Positions 51,537-60,399 of a stretch of 64,000 nucleotides of DNA are shown in pieces. The notes beneath the pieces were generated by a model that was not told the origin of the DNA, ran no database searches, and worked only from the letters and a program-made list of their open reading frames with translations. The stretch covers positions 1 to 64,000 of the forward strand of contig VYDB01000150.1 of NCBI GenBank assembly GCA_009843635.1, given 5' to 3'. Every line of letters begins with the position of its first letter. The stretch's first letter is position 1. Source of the DNA: Gammaproteobacteria bacterium. GTDB taxonomy: Bacteria > Pseudomonadota > Gammaproteobacteria > Pseudomonadales > Azotimanducaceae. The position numbers were made by a program, and so were the translations under genes.

Positions 51537-51840
51537 CGCCTTATCCTGAACAAAATCTTTACAAAAAAGATGAAAAAAGCCTTGACAAGCAGCTTGTACT
51601 GTACATAATCACGTCGACTTAGGGTTTTAGGCGTGCAAGCAACTTCGAGGCAATCCTCCCTTCAAGTGTCCTTCCCCCAAAAGCAATGAAGTTGCATTCA
51701 GCAGATCCTCCTTGCTGACACGCCTTTCTTCCCTTCCCCTACCCTTCCTTCTCTTCATGGCGCAAATGGCGACAGCCTTGCGGCGAACAGGTGGTTCCTT
51801 CTACGTCAGCGGCGTACCCTTCTGGGGCAAGCTGAAGGCT
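51537..51840. other. Promoter-bearing stretch without a convincing gene
   Basis: About 304 bases between the MerR gene and the convergent phosphotransferase. It holds a consensus-like promoter at 51582-51609, then a pyrimidine-rich stretch. A short plus-strand frame starting near 51758 (MAQMATALRRTGGSFYVSG) runs on as antisense of the next gene and is not supported. A small RNA is possible. Confidence 0.4.
51582..51609 (+). promoter_or_regulatory. Strong sigma-70 promoter with TGTACA sites in the spacer
   Basis: TTGACA at 51582-51587, 16-base spacer, CATAAT at 51604-51609. The spacer contains TGTAC (51595-51599) directly followed by TGTACA (51600-51605), the hexamer also seen before the MerR gene. 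It reads toward a stretch with no clear gene. Confidence 0.55.
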
Positions 51841-52857
51841 CTAAGCCAGCAAGGCGAGCGCCGATTGGGCGCGGCTGCGCACGCTCTCCCGGTAGGTGTC
51901 CAGGTTAATGCCGTCCTGCTTGCCCATGGCGCCCACCAAGTAGCGCTTGTACACGCCTTGGCCAATGGCGGCCAAACGCCAGTGGGAGAAGGCGCGGTAG
52001 TAGTTGATCGCGTTTAGTGAACGGCCGGTGCGCCGCTCGTAGAGTTCGCTGATGGCTTCCCGCGACGGGAAGCCGCCGATCGCGGTCGGGGGGATCGGCG
52101 GCGCCGGATCGGCGACAACTTCCTCGGGCTGAACCCAGGAGTTCAGAAGGTAGCCCACGTCCGCCAGCGGATCCCCAAGGGTGCAGAGCTCCCAATCGAG
52201 CACCGCCCGAATCGCCCCGTCACCGACGATCATGTTGCCGAGGCGATAGTCGCCGTGGACGATGGCGGCGCCGACCTGTTCCGGCATGGTTTCGGCCAGA
52301 ATGCGGGAGGTCTCCTCCATTTCCGGGATTTCGTGGGTCTTGGAGGCCTCCCACTGCCGGTTCCATCGTTTCAACTGACGGGCCAAGTAGGCTTCCTTGC
52401 GTCCTAGATCGCCTAGGCCCACCCGGTCCGGGTCGATGCTGTGCAGCCGGGCGAGCACTTCGATGACGTGCAGGCCGAGTTGATGCCGGTCAGGCTCCGC
52501 AACCGATTTGGTGACCTCGGTGTCGTGCAGCACAGCGCCCTCGACATAGCCCATGACGTAAAAGGGAGCGCCGTTCACTGCTGCGTCGGCGCACAGGCCC
52601 AGGGCTGGCGCAACAGGCACCTCGGAACCCTGCAGGGCAGCGATGATCCGGTGTTCGCGCCCCATGTCATGGGCGCTTTCGAGCACGTTGCCGAGCGGCG
52701 GCCGGCGCAGAACGTAGGCGGCGCCCGCTTGGTCAACGAAGCGATAGGTGAGATTCGAGTGGCCGCCGGCAATCAGGGAAAATCGCAGGGGCGGCTGCAG
52801 GCCGCCGATGCGCTCGACCAACCAAGCGGTAACCTTTTCCTCGTCGATGCCCTCCAA
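51841..52857 (-). CDS. APH-family phosphotransferase, ACAD10-type
   Basis: About 338 residues of the aminoglycoside phosphotransferase/kinase-like fold. SLIAGGHSNLTYRFV and AAYVLRRPPLG form the nucleotide site, IVHGDYRLGNMIVGD is the catalytic HxD loop, and AVLDWELCTLGDPLADVGYL the metal-binding DxD. Its relatives phosphorylate hydroxyacyl compounds in acyl-CoA catabolism. TTG 52857 follows GGAGAG and is the proposed start; an upstream extension overlaps bamD. Substrate unknown. Confidence 0.85.
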   Translation of the reverse strand: MEGIDEEKVTAWLVERIGGLQPPLRFSLIAGGHSNLTYRFVDQAGAAYVLRRPPLGNVLESAHDMGREHRIIAALQGSEVPVAPALGLCADAAVNGAPFYVMGYVEGAVLHDTEVTKSVAEPDRHQLGLHVIEVLARLHSIDPDRVGLGDLGRKEAYLARQLKRWNRQWEASKTHEIPEMEETSRILAETMPEQVGAAIVHGDYRLGNMIVGDGAIRAVLDWELCTLGDPLADVGYLLNSWVQPEEVVADPAPPIPPTAIGGFPSREAISELYERRTGRSLNAINYYRAFSHWRLAAIGQGVYKRYLVGAMGKQDGINLDTYRESVRSRAQSALALLA

Positions 52858-52891
52858 CTTCAACTCTCCGGCCGGCCGCTCTTTCGCAGCA

Positions 52892-53929
52892 CTAGAAAAA
52901 CGGAACCCAGCGGCGCCAGCCGCCTTTTTTCTTTTTCTGGGCAAGAGCCTGCCGGTCCCCCTCGGCGCTTTGCGGCGCAGGTGGCGGCTCGAATCCTTCC
53001 GGATGCTGCAGGCGCAACGGCGGCGGCGTTTCGGGGCGGTCAAGCAGGCCCAAGGTCATGAGGTTCGCCCAGGACCGATCGCGGCCACGGATGCGCTCGG
53101 CAAGAACCAGGTCGCCGTTTTCGTCGAAAGCCGGGTGATGCGGGTAGTTCACCGCCAACACCCTCAGCGTGTCGTTGGCCGCAGTGGGCAGTTCGAGCTT
53201 GTACTGGGCTTCAACGAGCACGATGAGCGCTTCCGGAATTGGCTCCGCCTGGGGATAGTTCTCAAGCACGAAGCGCGCCCGGTTGGCGGCCGCCACGTAG
53301 GCGCCCCGGCGCATGTAGTAGTCGGCGATGTGGATTTCCGAAGCGGCCAGCATGTTGCGCAGGTAAATCATCCGCTGCTTGGCATCGCTGGCGTAGTCAC
53401 TGTGCGGATAGCGGCGCAACAGCTCGGCGAAGTCCGCGTAGGCCTCCCGGGCCGACGTCATGTCGCGCTTGGAGATGTCGGAGGTGAACACCCGGTCCAG
53501 CAGCCCCCGGTTCTTGTTGTAGGCCGCCAATCCCTTCAGGTAGTAGGCGTAGTCGATGTTGCTGTGCTGCGGGTGCAGGCGAATGAAGCGGTCCGCCGCC
53601 AAGCGGGCCGTGTCGTGATCGGAGGACTGGTAGCGCGCATAGACCAACTCCAACTGCGCCTGCTCAGCGTAACGCCCAAAGGGGAAGCGCGCTTCCAAGC
53701 GCTCCAAGGCGGTGATGGCGCGTTCGTAGTTGCCCGCCCGCAGGCTGCGCTGGGCGTTGCGGTAGAGCATCTGCTCCGTGGCGTTGATGTCCTCGTCTTC
53801 CTCATCCTTGTCCTTGCCGCCGATGAACGGCATCCAGGAGCAGCCTGCAAAGGCCACTAGCAGCGCGCCAAGGACGAAGAGGCGCCTGTAGCCCAATGTG
53901 GAACCGTTGTAGGGGTAGCTGGCCAGCAT
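52892..53929 (-). CDS. bamD: Outer-membrane assembly lipoprotein BamD, long form
   Basis: A 345-residue lipoprotein of the BAM complex. The lipobox is LLVAFAGCSWMPF (Cys 30). Five TPR-type repeats follow (TEQMLYRNAQRSLRAGNYERAITALERLEARFPFG, LAADRFIRLHPQHSNIDYAYYLKGL, and others). It is about 100 residues longer than the E. coli protein because of a Pro- and Lys-rich tail (PPPLRLQHPEGFEPPPAPQ, then QKKKKGGWRRW). It acts in the inner leaflet of the outer membrane. It is divergent from rluD, the usual gammaproteobacterial arrangement. Confidence 0.93.
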   Translation of the reverse strand: MLASYPYNGSTLGYRRLFVLGALLVAFAGCSWMPFIGGKDKDEEDEDINATEQMLYRNAQRSLRAGNYERAITALERLEARFPFGRYAEQAQLELVYARYQSSDHDTARLAADRFIRLHPQHSNIDYAYYLKGLAAYNKNRGLLDRVFTSDISKRDMTSAREAYADFAELLRRYPHSDYASDAKQRMIYLRNMLAASEIHIADYYMRRGAYVAAANRARFVLENYPQAEPIPEALIVLVEAQYKLELPTAANDTLRVLAVNYPHHPAFDENGDLVLAERIRGRDRSWANLMTLGLLDRPETPPPLRLQHPEGFEPPPAPQSAEGDRQALAQKKKKGGWRRWVPFF

Positions 53930-54075
53930 GGCGTAGGCTGCTCCGCAAAAGCCCTTAATTTATCCTATTTCATGGTGATTTCCATGCTCTCTCCGAAGCC
54001 GTGTGTCGCGAAACGGCGCTATGGCCAACCCAGATAGCCCCTCACTGTGGAATACTCTGGCTATCGAGAGGTGGC

Positions 54076-55059
54076 ATGATGGATGAGGCCCAGCCTAGCG
54101 AACTGTTGGAAGCGGAAGTCCCCGGCGAACTGGCCGGCGAGCGGGCCGATCGGGTTGCCGCGCGGCTGTTCGCCGAGCACTCCAGGGCGCTGCTGAGCCG
54201 TTGGATTAAGAGCGGCGCACTCGTGGTGGATGGCGAGGCGGTCAAGCCGAACCGCAAGCTCAGCGCCGGCCAGCGCCTCACCTTGACGCCGGAAGCCACT
54301 CCGGATGAAGACTGGGCCACCCCGCAGCCGGTGGAATTCAACGTGGTGTACGAAGACGACCAACTGCTGGTCATCGACAAGCCCGCCGGGCTGGTGGCGC
54401 ATCCCGGTGCCGGCAATCCCGATGGAACGCTGGTCAACGGCCTGCTGCACTACCGGTGCGGGCAAATCGAACTGCCCCGGGCTGGGCTCGTGCATCGCCT
54501 TGACCAGGACACTTCCGGCCTGCTGGTGGTTGCCGCCACCCGGCAGGCGCAACGGCGGCTGGCGGAAGCGGTCGCCCGGCATCGGATTGCGCGCCGTTAC
54601 CTAGGCATCGCCGAAGGCGTGATGACCGGCGGCCGAGCCATCGACAAGCCCATCGGGCGCGACCCGCACCACCGCACTCGGCAACGGGTGCGAGGCGACG
54701 GCCGTCCGGCGCGCACCCGCGTTGGCGTCCGGCAGCGCTTTAGGGCGCACACCTACGTTTCCGCCGAACTCGAAACCGGGCGTACGCACCAGATCCGCGT
54801 GCATCTGGCCAGCATCGGCCATCCATTGGTCGGCGACCGCCGCTACGGTGCCCGGGGACGGCTGCCACGAGCGCCGCACCCCGAAGTGGTGCTCACCGTT
54901 CGCGGCTTTCGGCGCCAAGCCCTGCATGCATCCGAGCTGGCCTTCGACCATCCAGCCACCGGCGAGCGCTGCGAGTTTCGCTCCCCCCTGCCGAAGGACA
55001 TGGCCGAACTGCTTGCCGTGTTGACCCTGGACGCGGAGACTCACGGCGATGAACGCTGA
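54076..55059 (+). CDS. rluD: 23S rRNA pseudouridine synthase RluD
   Basis: A 327-residue RluA-family enzyme. The N-terminal S4 RNA-binding domain is RADRVAARLFAEHSRALLSRWIKSGALVVDG. The catalytic motif is HRLDQDTSGLLVVA with the active Asp, and GRTHQIRVHLASIGHPLVGDRRYG follows. It modifies uridines in helix 69 of 23S rRNA. ATG 54076 is five bases after GAGAGG; ATG 54079 is equally possible. It overlaps the pgeF gene by 11 bases. Confidence 0.95.
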   Translation: MMDEAQPSELLEAEVPGELAGERADRVAARLFAEHSRALLSRWIKSGALVVDGEAVKPNRKLSAGQRLTLTPEATPDEDWATPQPVEFNVVYEDDQLLVIDKPAGLVAHPGAGNPDGTLVNGLLHYRCGQIELPRAGLVHRLDQDTSGLLVVAATRQAQRRLAEAVARHRIARRYLGIAEGVMTGGRAIDKPIGRDPHHRTRQRVRGDGRPARTRVGVRQRFRAHTYVSAELETGRTHQIRVHLASIGHPLVGDRRYGARGRLPRAPHPEVVLTVRGFRRQALHASELAFDHPATGERCEFRSPLPKDMAELLAVLTLDAETHGDER

Positions 55060-55789
55060 CCCGACCGCAGGCTGGATCAAGGCCGATTGGTCCGCGCCAC
55101 CCGGCGTTCAAGCGCTTACAACCACCCGAGACATCAACGTCGGCAACCGAAACGGCGAGGCTTGGGCCGCGGCGGCCGCGAGCCGGCGCGTGGTTCAAGC
55201 CGCTACGCTCGGTAACGCCGGCCATCTGCAATGGCTGGACCAAGTGCATGGCGATGGCTGCATTCGTGCCGATGCCGGCTCCTGCCAGTCGGTGCCCCAA
55301 GGGGATGCGGCCTGGACCAACGAGCGGGGTGTCGGACTGGCCATCCATAGCGCGGACTGCGTGCCAGTGGCGCTGGCCACCGCCGATGGCCAAAGCATCG
55401 GCGCCGCCCACGGCGGCTGGCGCGGGCTCACCGGCGGGGTGATTGCCAGCCTGGTCTCCGCCATGCGCCACGACGGTTCGCAATCGCCGCTCAGTGCCTG
55501 GATCGGCCCCGCCATCGGTCCCGATGCCTACGAAGTGGGGGAGGATGTCCATGCCGCAGTGCTCGCCGCCACGTCCCGATCCCTTGAGGGGCAGTTTTTC
55601 CGTGCTGCGGGCAAGCCGGACAAGTGGCGCTTGGACCTATTCGCCCTAGCGGAGTGGCTGCTGCGCCAAGCCGGCGTCGAGCGCATCGCCTGTGAGCGCA
55701 TTTGCACTTGGTCCAACGCCCATCTCTACTCCCACCGACGGGAGGGCGCGACCGGCCGCATGGCGACCGTGGTGTGGATGGAACCCTGA
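55049..55789 (+). CDS. pgeF: YfiH/PgeF-type purine nucleoside (multicopper-fold) enzyme
   Basis: A 246-residue YfiH/laccase-domain protein. Markers are LQWLDQVHGDGCI, IHSADCVPVALAT and IGAAHGGWRGLTGGV, containing the metal-binding His and Cys of the family, and WIGPAIGPDAYEVGEDV. Family members act as purine nucleoside phosphorylases or peptidoglycan-editing factor. It follows rluD, a very common pairing. Confidence 0.93.
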   Translation: MNADPTAGWIKADWSAPPGVQALTTTRDINVGNRNGEAWAAAAASRRVVQAATLGNAGHLQWLDQVHGDGCIRADAGSCQSVPQGDAAWTNERGVGLAIHSADCVPVALATADGQSIGAAHGGWRGLTGGVIASLVSAMRHDGSQSPLSAWIGPAIGPDAYEVGEDVHAAVLAATSRSLEGQFFRAAGKPDKWRLDLFALAEWLLRQAGVERIACERICTWSNAHLYSHRREGATGRMATVVWMEP

Positions 55790-55811
55790 GAAGCCGCATG
55801 GGTGTTCATGC

Positions 55812-55838
55812 TTGATTGAGCGAATTTGATTGAGCGAA
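55812..55838 (+). repeat. Short tandem direct repeat
   Basis: TTGATTGAGCGAA occurs at 55812-55824 and again at 55826-55838, one base apart. It lies between the pgeF and nuclease genes, a small local duplication with no evident function. Confidence 0.7.
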
Positions 55839-55902
55839 CGAAGGGAGACCAGGTTGATTGCTGTAGTATATGACCCCTACCGCTTGTGCGACATTGACCA
55901 TG

Positions 55903-56595
55903 GTTCGCAGCCTCGCCAGCACCGTCATCTTCCTCCTTGCCGCACACGCTTCCGCCCAAACCTGCATTGCTCCTTCATGCTTCCACGCCGATGTGGTCGC
56001 CGTGGCCGACGGCGACACTGTGACCGTGCTCCGGCAAACCGCCGCTGGGCCAAGGCAAGTCCGGGTTCGGCTCACGGAAATCGATGCCCCGGAACGGGGC
56101 CAGCCTTGGGGCACCCGCGCCCGCCAAGCCTTGGCCGACAAAGTGTTTCGCCGCACCGTGCTAGTGGCACCAAGCGGCGAGGACCGCTACGGACGACTGC
56201 TGGCGCGGCTTCAAGTGGACGGGCGAGATGTCAATCGGGACATGGTGCGCGAGGGCCACGCTTGGGTGTATCGGCGCTACGCCACGGAAAACTGGCTCCC
56301 CGACGAGGCGGTTGCGCGCGACTCGGGCAGCGGTCTGTGGTCGCTTGGCGTTGACGCATCGGTTCCCCCGTGGGAGTGGCGGCGCGGCGCACACCAACAA
56401 CGACGCAAGGTTGCCACCATCGACCAGTCGCCATCGGCCAATTCAGAGGCGTTTTCCTGCGGCACAAAGCGCTATTGCAGGGAGATGGCTTCCTGTGCCG
56501 AAGCCCGCTTCCACTTGGTCACCTGTGGCGTGCGCACACTGGATGGCGACAGCGACGGCTGGCCTTGCGAGAAGCTATGCCGACGGCTCCGCTGA
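55903..56595 (+). CDS. Secreted thermonuclease (SNase) with Excalibur-like tail
   Basis: About 230 residues. A signal peptide (MVRSLASTVIFLLAAHASA) is followed by an SNase domain: ADGDTVTVLRQ, VRVRLTEIDAPERGQPWG, and DRYGRLLARLQVDGRDVNRDMVREGHAWVYRRY contain the catalytic Arg, Glu and Arg. The C terminus has CGTKRYCREMASCAEARFHL and LDGDSDGWPCEKLC, an Excalibur-like calcium and cysteine-rich motif. It degrades nucleic acid outside the cytoplasm. ATG 55903 is preferred; ATG 55870 would add 11 residues. Confidence 0.88.
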   Translation, partial: VRSLASTVIFLLAAHASAQTCIAPSCFHADVVAVADGDTVTVLRQTAAGPRQVRVRLTEIDAPERGQPWGTRARQALADKVFRRTVLVAPSGEDRYGRLLARLQVDGRDVNRDMVREGHAWVYRRYATENWLPDEAVARDSGSGLWSLGVDASVPPWEWRRGAHQQRRKVATIDQSPSANSEAFSCGTKRYCREMASCAEARFHLVTCGVRTLDGDSDGWPCEKLCRRLR

Positions 56596-56623
56596 CCGCA
56601 ACCCTGAGCACTCTGGCTTCGCA

Positions 56624-56652
56624 TGACCTTGGGAGCGCTGAGTCCGTATAAT
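56624..56652 (+). promoter_or_regulatory. Promoter with TATAAT box before the third receptor gene
   Basis: A perfect TATAAT lies at 56647-56652 with only a weak -35 candidate (TGACCT, 56624-56629, 17-base spacing). The GTG at 56683 is 30 bases downstream, which supports that start. Confidence 0.45.
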
Positions 56653-56682
56653 CGCCGCCCTCTTTCCGGGGACATCAAACCT

Positions 56683-59112
56683 GTGCGCCGACTCACCGGA
56701 CTTGCTGGCCCTCTCGCCCTAGCCACGCTGCTTGCCGGAAACGCGCAATCCGCCAGTGACAGTGAAAAGGAAGACCCGGAGAACATCGAGCAGGTCATCG
56801 TCGAGGCGGAGCGCATAGACCAAGGCGCGGCGGATTCGTTCGGCATACTGTCAAGCGCGCCGGTCGACACCGTGTTCGGCCTCGGCAAGACGCTGCATGA
56901 AACACCGCGGGCCGCTGCCTCCCTAAGCGCCGACATGCTCTCGCTGTACGGCGTTGAGCGGGTCACCGACTTCTCCAACGTCTCGCCGGGCGCCTTCACG
57001 GCATCGTTCTTCGGGCTGGCGGCGAGCATCGACCTGCGCGGCAGCATCGCCGACACCCACTTTCGGGGCATTCGGCGGCTGACCAGCTCCGGGGGCTGGG
57101 AGTCCTTGATCGGCGCCGCCCACCGAGTGGATATCGTGCGCGGCCCGGCCTCGCCCATTCACGGGCCAGGGTCCATTTCCGGCTACCTGAACGTGGTGCC
57201 CAAGACGGCCCGCGCCGACGAAGGACGGTTCATCGAAGCACCGACCGGGGAGATCACCCTGAGTGCCGCATCATGGAATCGGTTCGGCGTCGAGGCCGAA
57301 CGGGGCGGCCCGATGACGCTGCTTGGCAAGCCCGCTGGCTACCACGCCTTCGTGCTCTGGGAAGACGCCGACGGCTACTACAACCACCATCCGGGCAACC
57401 GCCAGTTCATGACCCAGGCCACCCTGGTGGTGGACGTGCGGGACAACATCTGGATCGAGGCGGGGCACCAATACCAGCGCTGGCGCGGCGCGGAAGTCGG
57501 CGGCTGGAACCGCATCGACCAAGCCCTGATCGACGATGGCCTCTACCTCTCGGGGGCGCCGCTGGTGAATCTGGACACCGACGGAAACGGCCGCATCGGC
57601 CAGGCGGAAATCGTCGCCGTCAGCCCCAACAATCGCTTGAGCGTGTTCACCCCCTACGGCGCGGGCTTCGGCTTTTTTGACAGCGATGCCGAACGCGACG
57701 CCCTGAAGCTCGATCCGAGCACCCTGCAGCGGGTGCGCATCGGCGCTGACGACTGCCTGTGCGCCGAGGACGATGAAGGCGCCGCGGATTCGCTGGCCGT
57801 TTATTTCGACGTTGTGGCGGAGCTTAAGTCCGTTTCGCTGCGCCAGAAGCTGTTCATTGACTTCGCCGACCGCCACATTGTCTCCAGCTACGGCTTCTCC
57901 CAAACCCATCGCACCCTGCTGGTGGAGGAGCGCATCGAAGCGGCGTTCAACGGCATTCAAGTTGGGGATGCGTTGGAATTGGACCTGGTGGTCGCGCCCA
58001 ACCTGCGCTATTACGACACTCGCTCCCGCCAAGATCTCGCCTTCGAGTTTTTCAATCGGCGGGACATCAGCAAGCCACCCTCGGCCCTCGATCTGCGGGT
58101 GCCGTCCTACGGCAACGAGGATACGGATCCCTTCAACAGTGATGTCAGCACCGAGTGGTTGAACCTGGGTTTCGCCGCCATGGCTGACTTCACGCTGCTG
58201 GAGCGCCTTTCGCTACTGGCCGGTGCCCGCTGGGACCACTACGACCTGCGCTCGCGCAACGGCCCCAACGTGTTCGCCTTCGCGACCCCCAACGCCAAGG
58301 CCTCGAAGAAGCAGGGCGAATTCTCCTGGAGCCTGTCAGCGAGCCTCGCCTTGGGCGGCTGGCGCCCCTACGTCACCTTCGCGGAGCAGGCGCTCACCTT
58401 GGGCGGACAATCCGGGGCGGTTTCGGTGAACAACGTCGAGGCCGGCCCCTTGGGCAAGTCAAGTCTCAAGGAGGCTGGGCTGAAGTTCGCCGGATTGGAC
58501 GGCCGCCTGCAGGCCGCCCTCGCCCTCTATGACCAAAAGCGCATCGACTACTCGGCGCTGGCCGACAGCAACCTGGCGGTGCGCGGCAAGGGCGCGGAGT
58601 TTGAGTTGCGGGCAGCCTTCAGTGAGCGCTTGGCGCTGTTGTTCTCCGCCACCCGCTCGCGCATTTACCGCGAACCCCTGACCGGCCGCTTCATCTTCGC
58701 CCCCGCCGCCGTCACCGGCTTCGCGCCCGAGGACCAATACGGCGGCAACCTAGTCACGGTGCTGCCTGCTGGCGACCGCCGCTTTCGACAGCGGGGCGCC
58801 TTGCCCGAATACGTTGTCAGCGCTGGCGGCAGCTTTCGATTCAGCCGCGGCTTGGGCCTCAACCTCACCGCCAGCCGGGTGGGCAAGGCGTGGTCCGGCG
58901 TGGCCCGCACGGTGCGCCTGCCAGCCTACACGCTGGTGAACGCCTCCCTGTCGTGGACCCGCGGCCCCTGGCAAGCCAGCCTGGCCGTCAACAACGCCCT
59001 CGACAAGCTCTACTTCCAAGGCAACTTCCCGCAGATCTTCGGCGATCTGGTGGTCCTGCCGCGCCCGCCACGCAACTGGCGGCTGACGCTGAGCAGGCGG
59101 TTCGGGGTGTAG
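56683..59112 (+). CDS. TonB-dependent receptor with embedded EF-hand loop
   Basis: About 809 residues. A short signal segment (RRLTGLAGPLALATLLAGNAQSA) precedes a TonB-box-like EQVIVEAERID. The plug is marked by DFSNVSPGAFTASFFG, DLRGSIADTHFRGIRRL and VDIVRGPASPIHGPGSISGYLNVVP, a siderophore-receptor-like form. At residues about 298-309 DTDGNGRIGQAE is a perfect 12-residue EF-hand calcium loop inside the barrel. GTG 56683 is the proposed start from the promoter position and signal sequence. It likely takes up a metal chelate or similar. Confidence 0.88.
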   Translation: MRRLTGLAGPLALATLLAGNAQSASDSEKEDPENIEQVIVEAERIDQGAADSFGILSSAPVDTVFGLGKTLHETPRAAASLSADMLSLYGVERVTDFSNVSPGAFTASFFGLAASIDLRGSIADTHFRGIRRLTSSGGWESLIGAAHRVDIVRGPASPIHGPGSISGYLNVVPKTARADEGRFIEAPTGEITLSAASWNRFGVEAERGGPMTLLGKPAGYHAFVLWEDADGYYNHHPGNRQFMTQATLVVDVRDNIWIEAGHQYQRWRGAEVGGWNRIDQALIDDGLYLSGAPLVNLDTDGNGRIGQAEIVAVSPNNRLSVFTPYGAGFGFFDSDAERDALKLDPSTLQRVRIGADDCLCAEDDEGAADSLAVYFDVVAELKSVSLRQKLFIDFADRHIVSSYGFSQTHRTLLVEERIEAAFNGIQVGDALELDLVVAPNLRYYDTRSRQDLAFEFFNRRDISKPPSALDLRVPSYGNEDTDPFNSDVSTEWLNLGFAAMADFTLLERLSLLAGARWDHYDLRSRNGPNVFAFATPNAKASKKQGEFSWSLSASLALGGWRPYVTFAEQALTLGGQSGAVSVNNVEAGPLGKSSLKEAGLKFAGLDGRLQAALALYDQKRIDYSALADSNLAVRGKGAEFELRAAFSERLALLFSATRSRIYREPLTGRFIFAPAAVTGFAPEDQYGGNLVTVLPAGDRRFRQRGALPEYVVSAGGSFRFSRGLGLNLTASRVGKAWSGVARTVRLPAYTLVNASLSWTRGPWQASLAVNNALDKLYFQGNFPQIFGDLVVLPRPPRNWRLTLSRRFGV

Positions 59113-59141
59113 GAAGGGGCTCCCAACGCAAGGACAAGAGT

Positions 59142-60386
59142 ATGGCAACCTACAAATTCGGCGCCTTCGTGGCACCGCACCATCCTATTGGCGAGCATCC
59201 CACGCTGCAGTTGCAGAGCGACTTGGCGCTCGTGGAGCACTTGGAGCGTCTCGGATTCGACGAGTTTTGGTGCGGCGAGCACCACTCCACCGGCTGGGAG
59301 GTGATCGCTTCGCCGGAACTGTTTCTCGCGGCCGCCGCTGAGCGCACCTCGCGCATCAAGCTCGGCACCGGCGTGATCTCGCTGCCCTACCACCATCCGT
59401 TCATGGTGGCGCAGCGCCTCGTGCAGCTCGATCACCAGTCCCGGGGCCGGGTCATTTTCGGCTCCGGGCCGGGCGCCCTGCCATCCGATGCGCACATGCT
59501 CGGCGTCGATCCGATGCTGCTGCGCGACCGGCAGGATGAAGCCATCGGCGTCATCCGCCGTTTGCTGGAGAGCGATGAGCGCATCACCCATGAGTCGGAC
59601 TGGTTCACCCTGCGCGACGCCAAGCTGCAGTTGAAGCCAGCCCAGGAGCGCATGGAGTTTGCCGTCGCCTCCTTGGTCAGTCCGTCCGGGATGACGCTGG
59701 CCGGCAAACATCAGGCGGGGGTGCTGTCCATCGGCTCGGTCTCCAAGGCCGGCATTCAGGCGTTGCCGCTGCAATGGAGCTTCGCCGAGGAGTCCGCCGC
59801 CGAGCACGGCAAGCAGGTGGACCGGCGCAATTGGCGCCTGGTGCTGAGCTGGCACATCGCCGAAACCCGGCAAGCGGCACGGGAGCAAGCTAGGGACGGA
59901 CTGTTTCGGCACAACAACGAGTACACCGTTGGAACGCTGGCGGCTGGCGAAGGCACCATCTACAAGACGCCTGACGAAGCCGTGGACGTGGCCGCGTTCA
60001 GCGACGACAGCGCCAACGTGATCGGCACTCCGGACGACCTGGTGGCAAAGATTCGGGAACTCGAGCAGATTTCCGGCGGCTTCGGCACGGTGATCGGCTT
60101 TGTCCACGATTGGGCCAACCGGGAGGACACCCTGCGCAGTTGGGACTTGGTGGCCCGCTACGTCATTCCGGAAGTCAACGGCCTGTTGGACGGCTTTCGG
60201 GAGTCCAATGCGTACGTCATCGCCAACCGGGATAGCTGGGACCGCGCCTCCGCGGCCATCATGAGCAAAATCAAGGCCAACGAGCGCGCCATCAAGGCAC
60301 TCAAGGGGCCGCAAACCGGCATGGCCAAGGCAGCGCTTTCCGCCCATGCCGCGCCCGACATCGGCAAGGCGGAGGCGGCGGATTGA
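59142..60386 (+). CDS. LLM-class flavin monooxygenase (limonene-monooxygenase-like)
   Basis: A 414-residue luciferase-like TIM-barrel. MATYKFGAFVAPHHPIGE, FDEFWCGEHHSTGWEVI, IKLGTGVISLPYHHPFMVA and GRVIFGSGPGALPSDAHMLG fit the family. ATG 59142 follows AAGGACAAGAG. Substrate unknown; relatives oxidise terpenes, alkanes and sulfonates. It lies 29 bases after the third receptor gene and may share its transcript. Confidence 0.87.
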   Translation: MATYKFGAFVAPHHPIGEHPTLQLQSDLALVEHLERLGFDEFWCGEHHSTGWEVIASPELFLAAAAERTSRIKLGTGVISLPYHHPFMVAQRLVQLDHQSRGRVIFGSGPGALPSDAHMLGVDPMLLRDRQDEAIGVIRRLLESDERITHESDWFTLRDAKLQLKPAQERMEFAVASLVSPSGMTLAGKHQAGVLSIGSVSKAGIQALPLQWSFAEESAAEHGKQVDRRNWRLVLSWHIAETRQAAREQARDGLFRHNNEYTVGTLAAGEGTIYKTPDEAVDVAAFSDDSANVIGTPDDLVAKIRELEQISGGFGTVIGFVHDWANREDTLRSWDLVARYVIPEVNGLLDGFRESNAYVIANRDSWDRASAAIMSKIKANERAIKALKGPQTGMAKAALSAHAAPDIGKAEAAD

Positions 60387-60399
60387 TCGGCGCCCCCTG

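Noticed and set aside
51712-52017. Plus-strand 101-codon frame after the orphan promoter
   Set aside because: More than half lies antisense to the phosphotransferase and no ribosome-binding site or family is seen.
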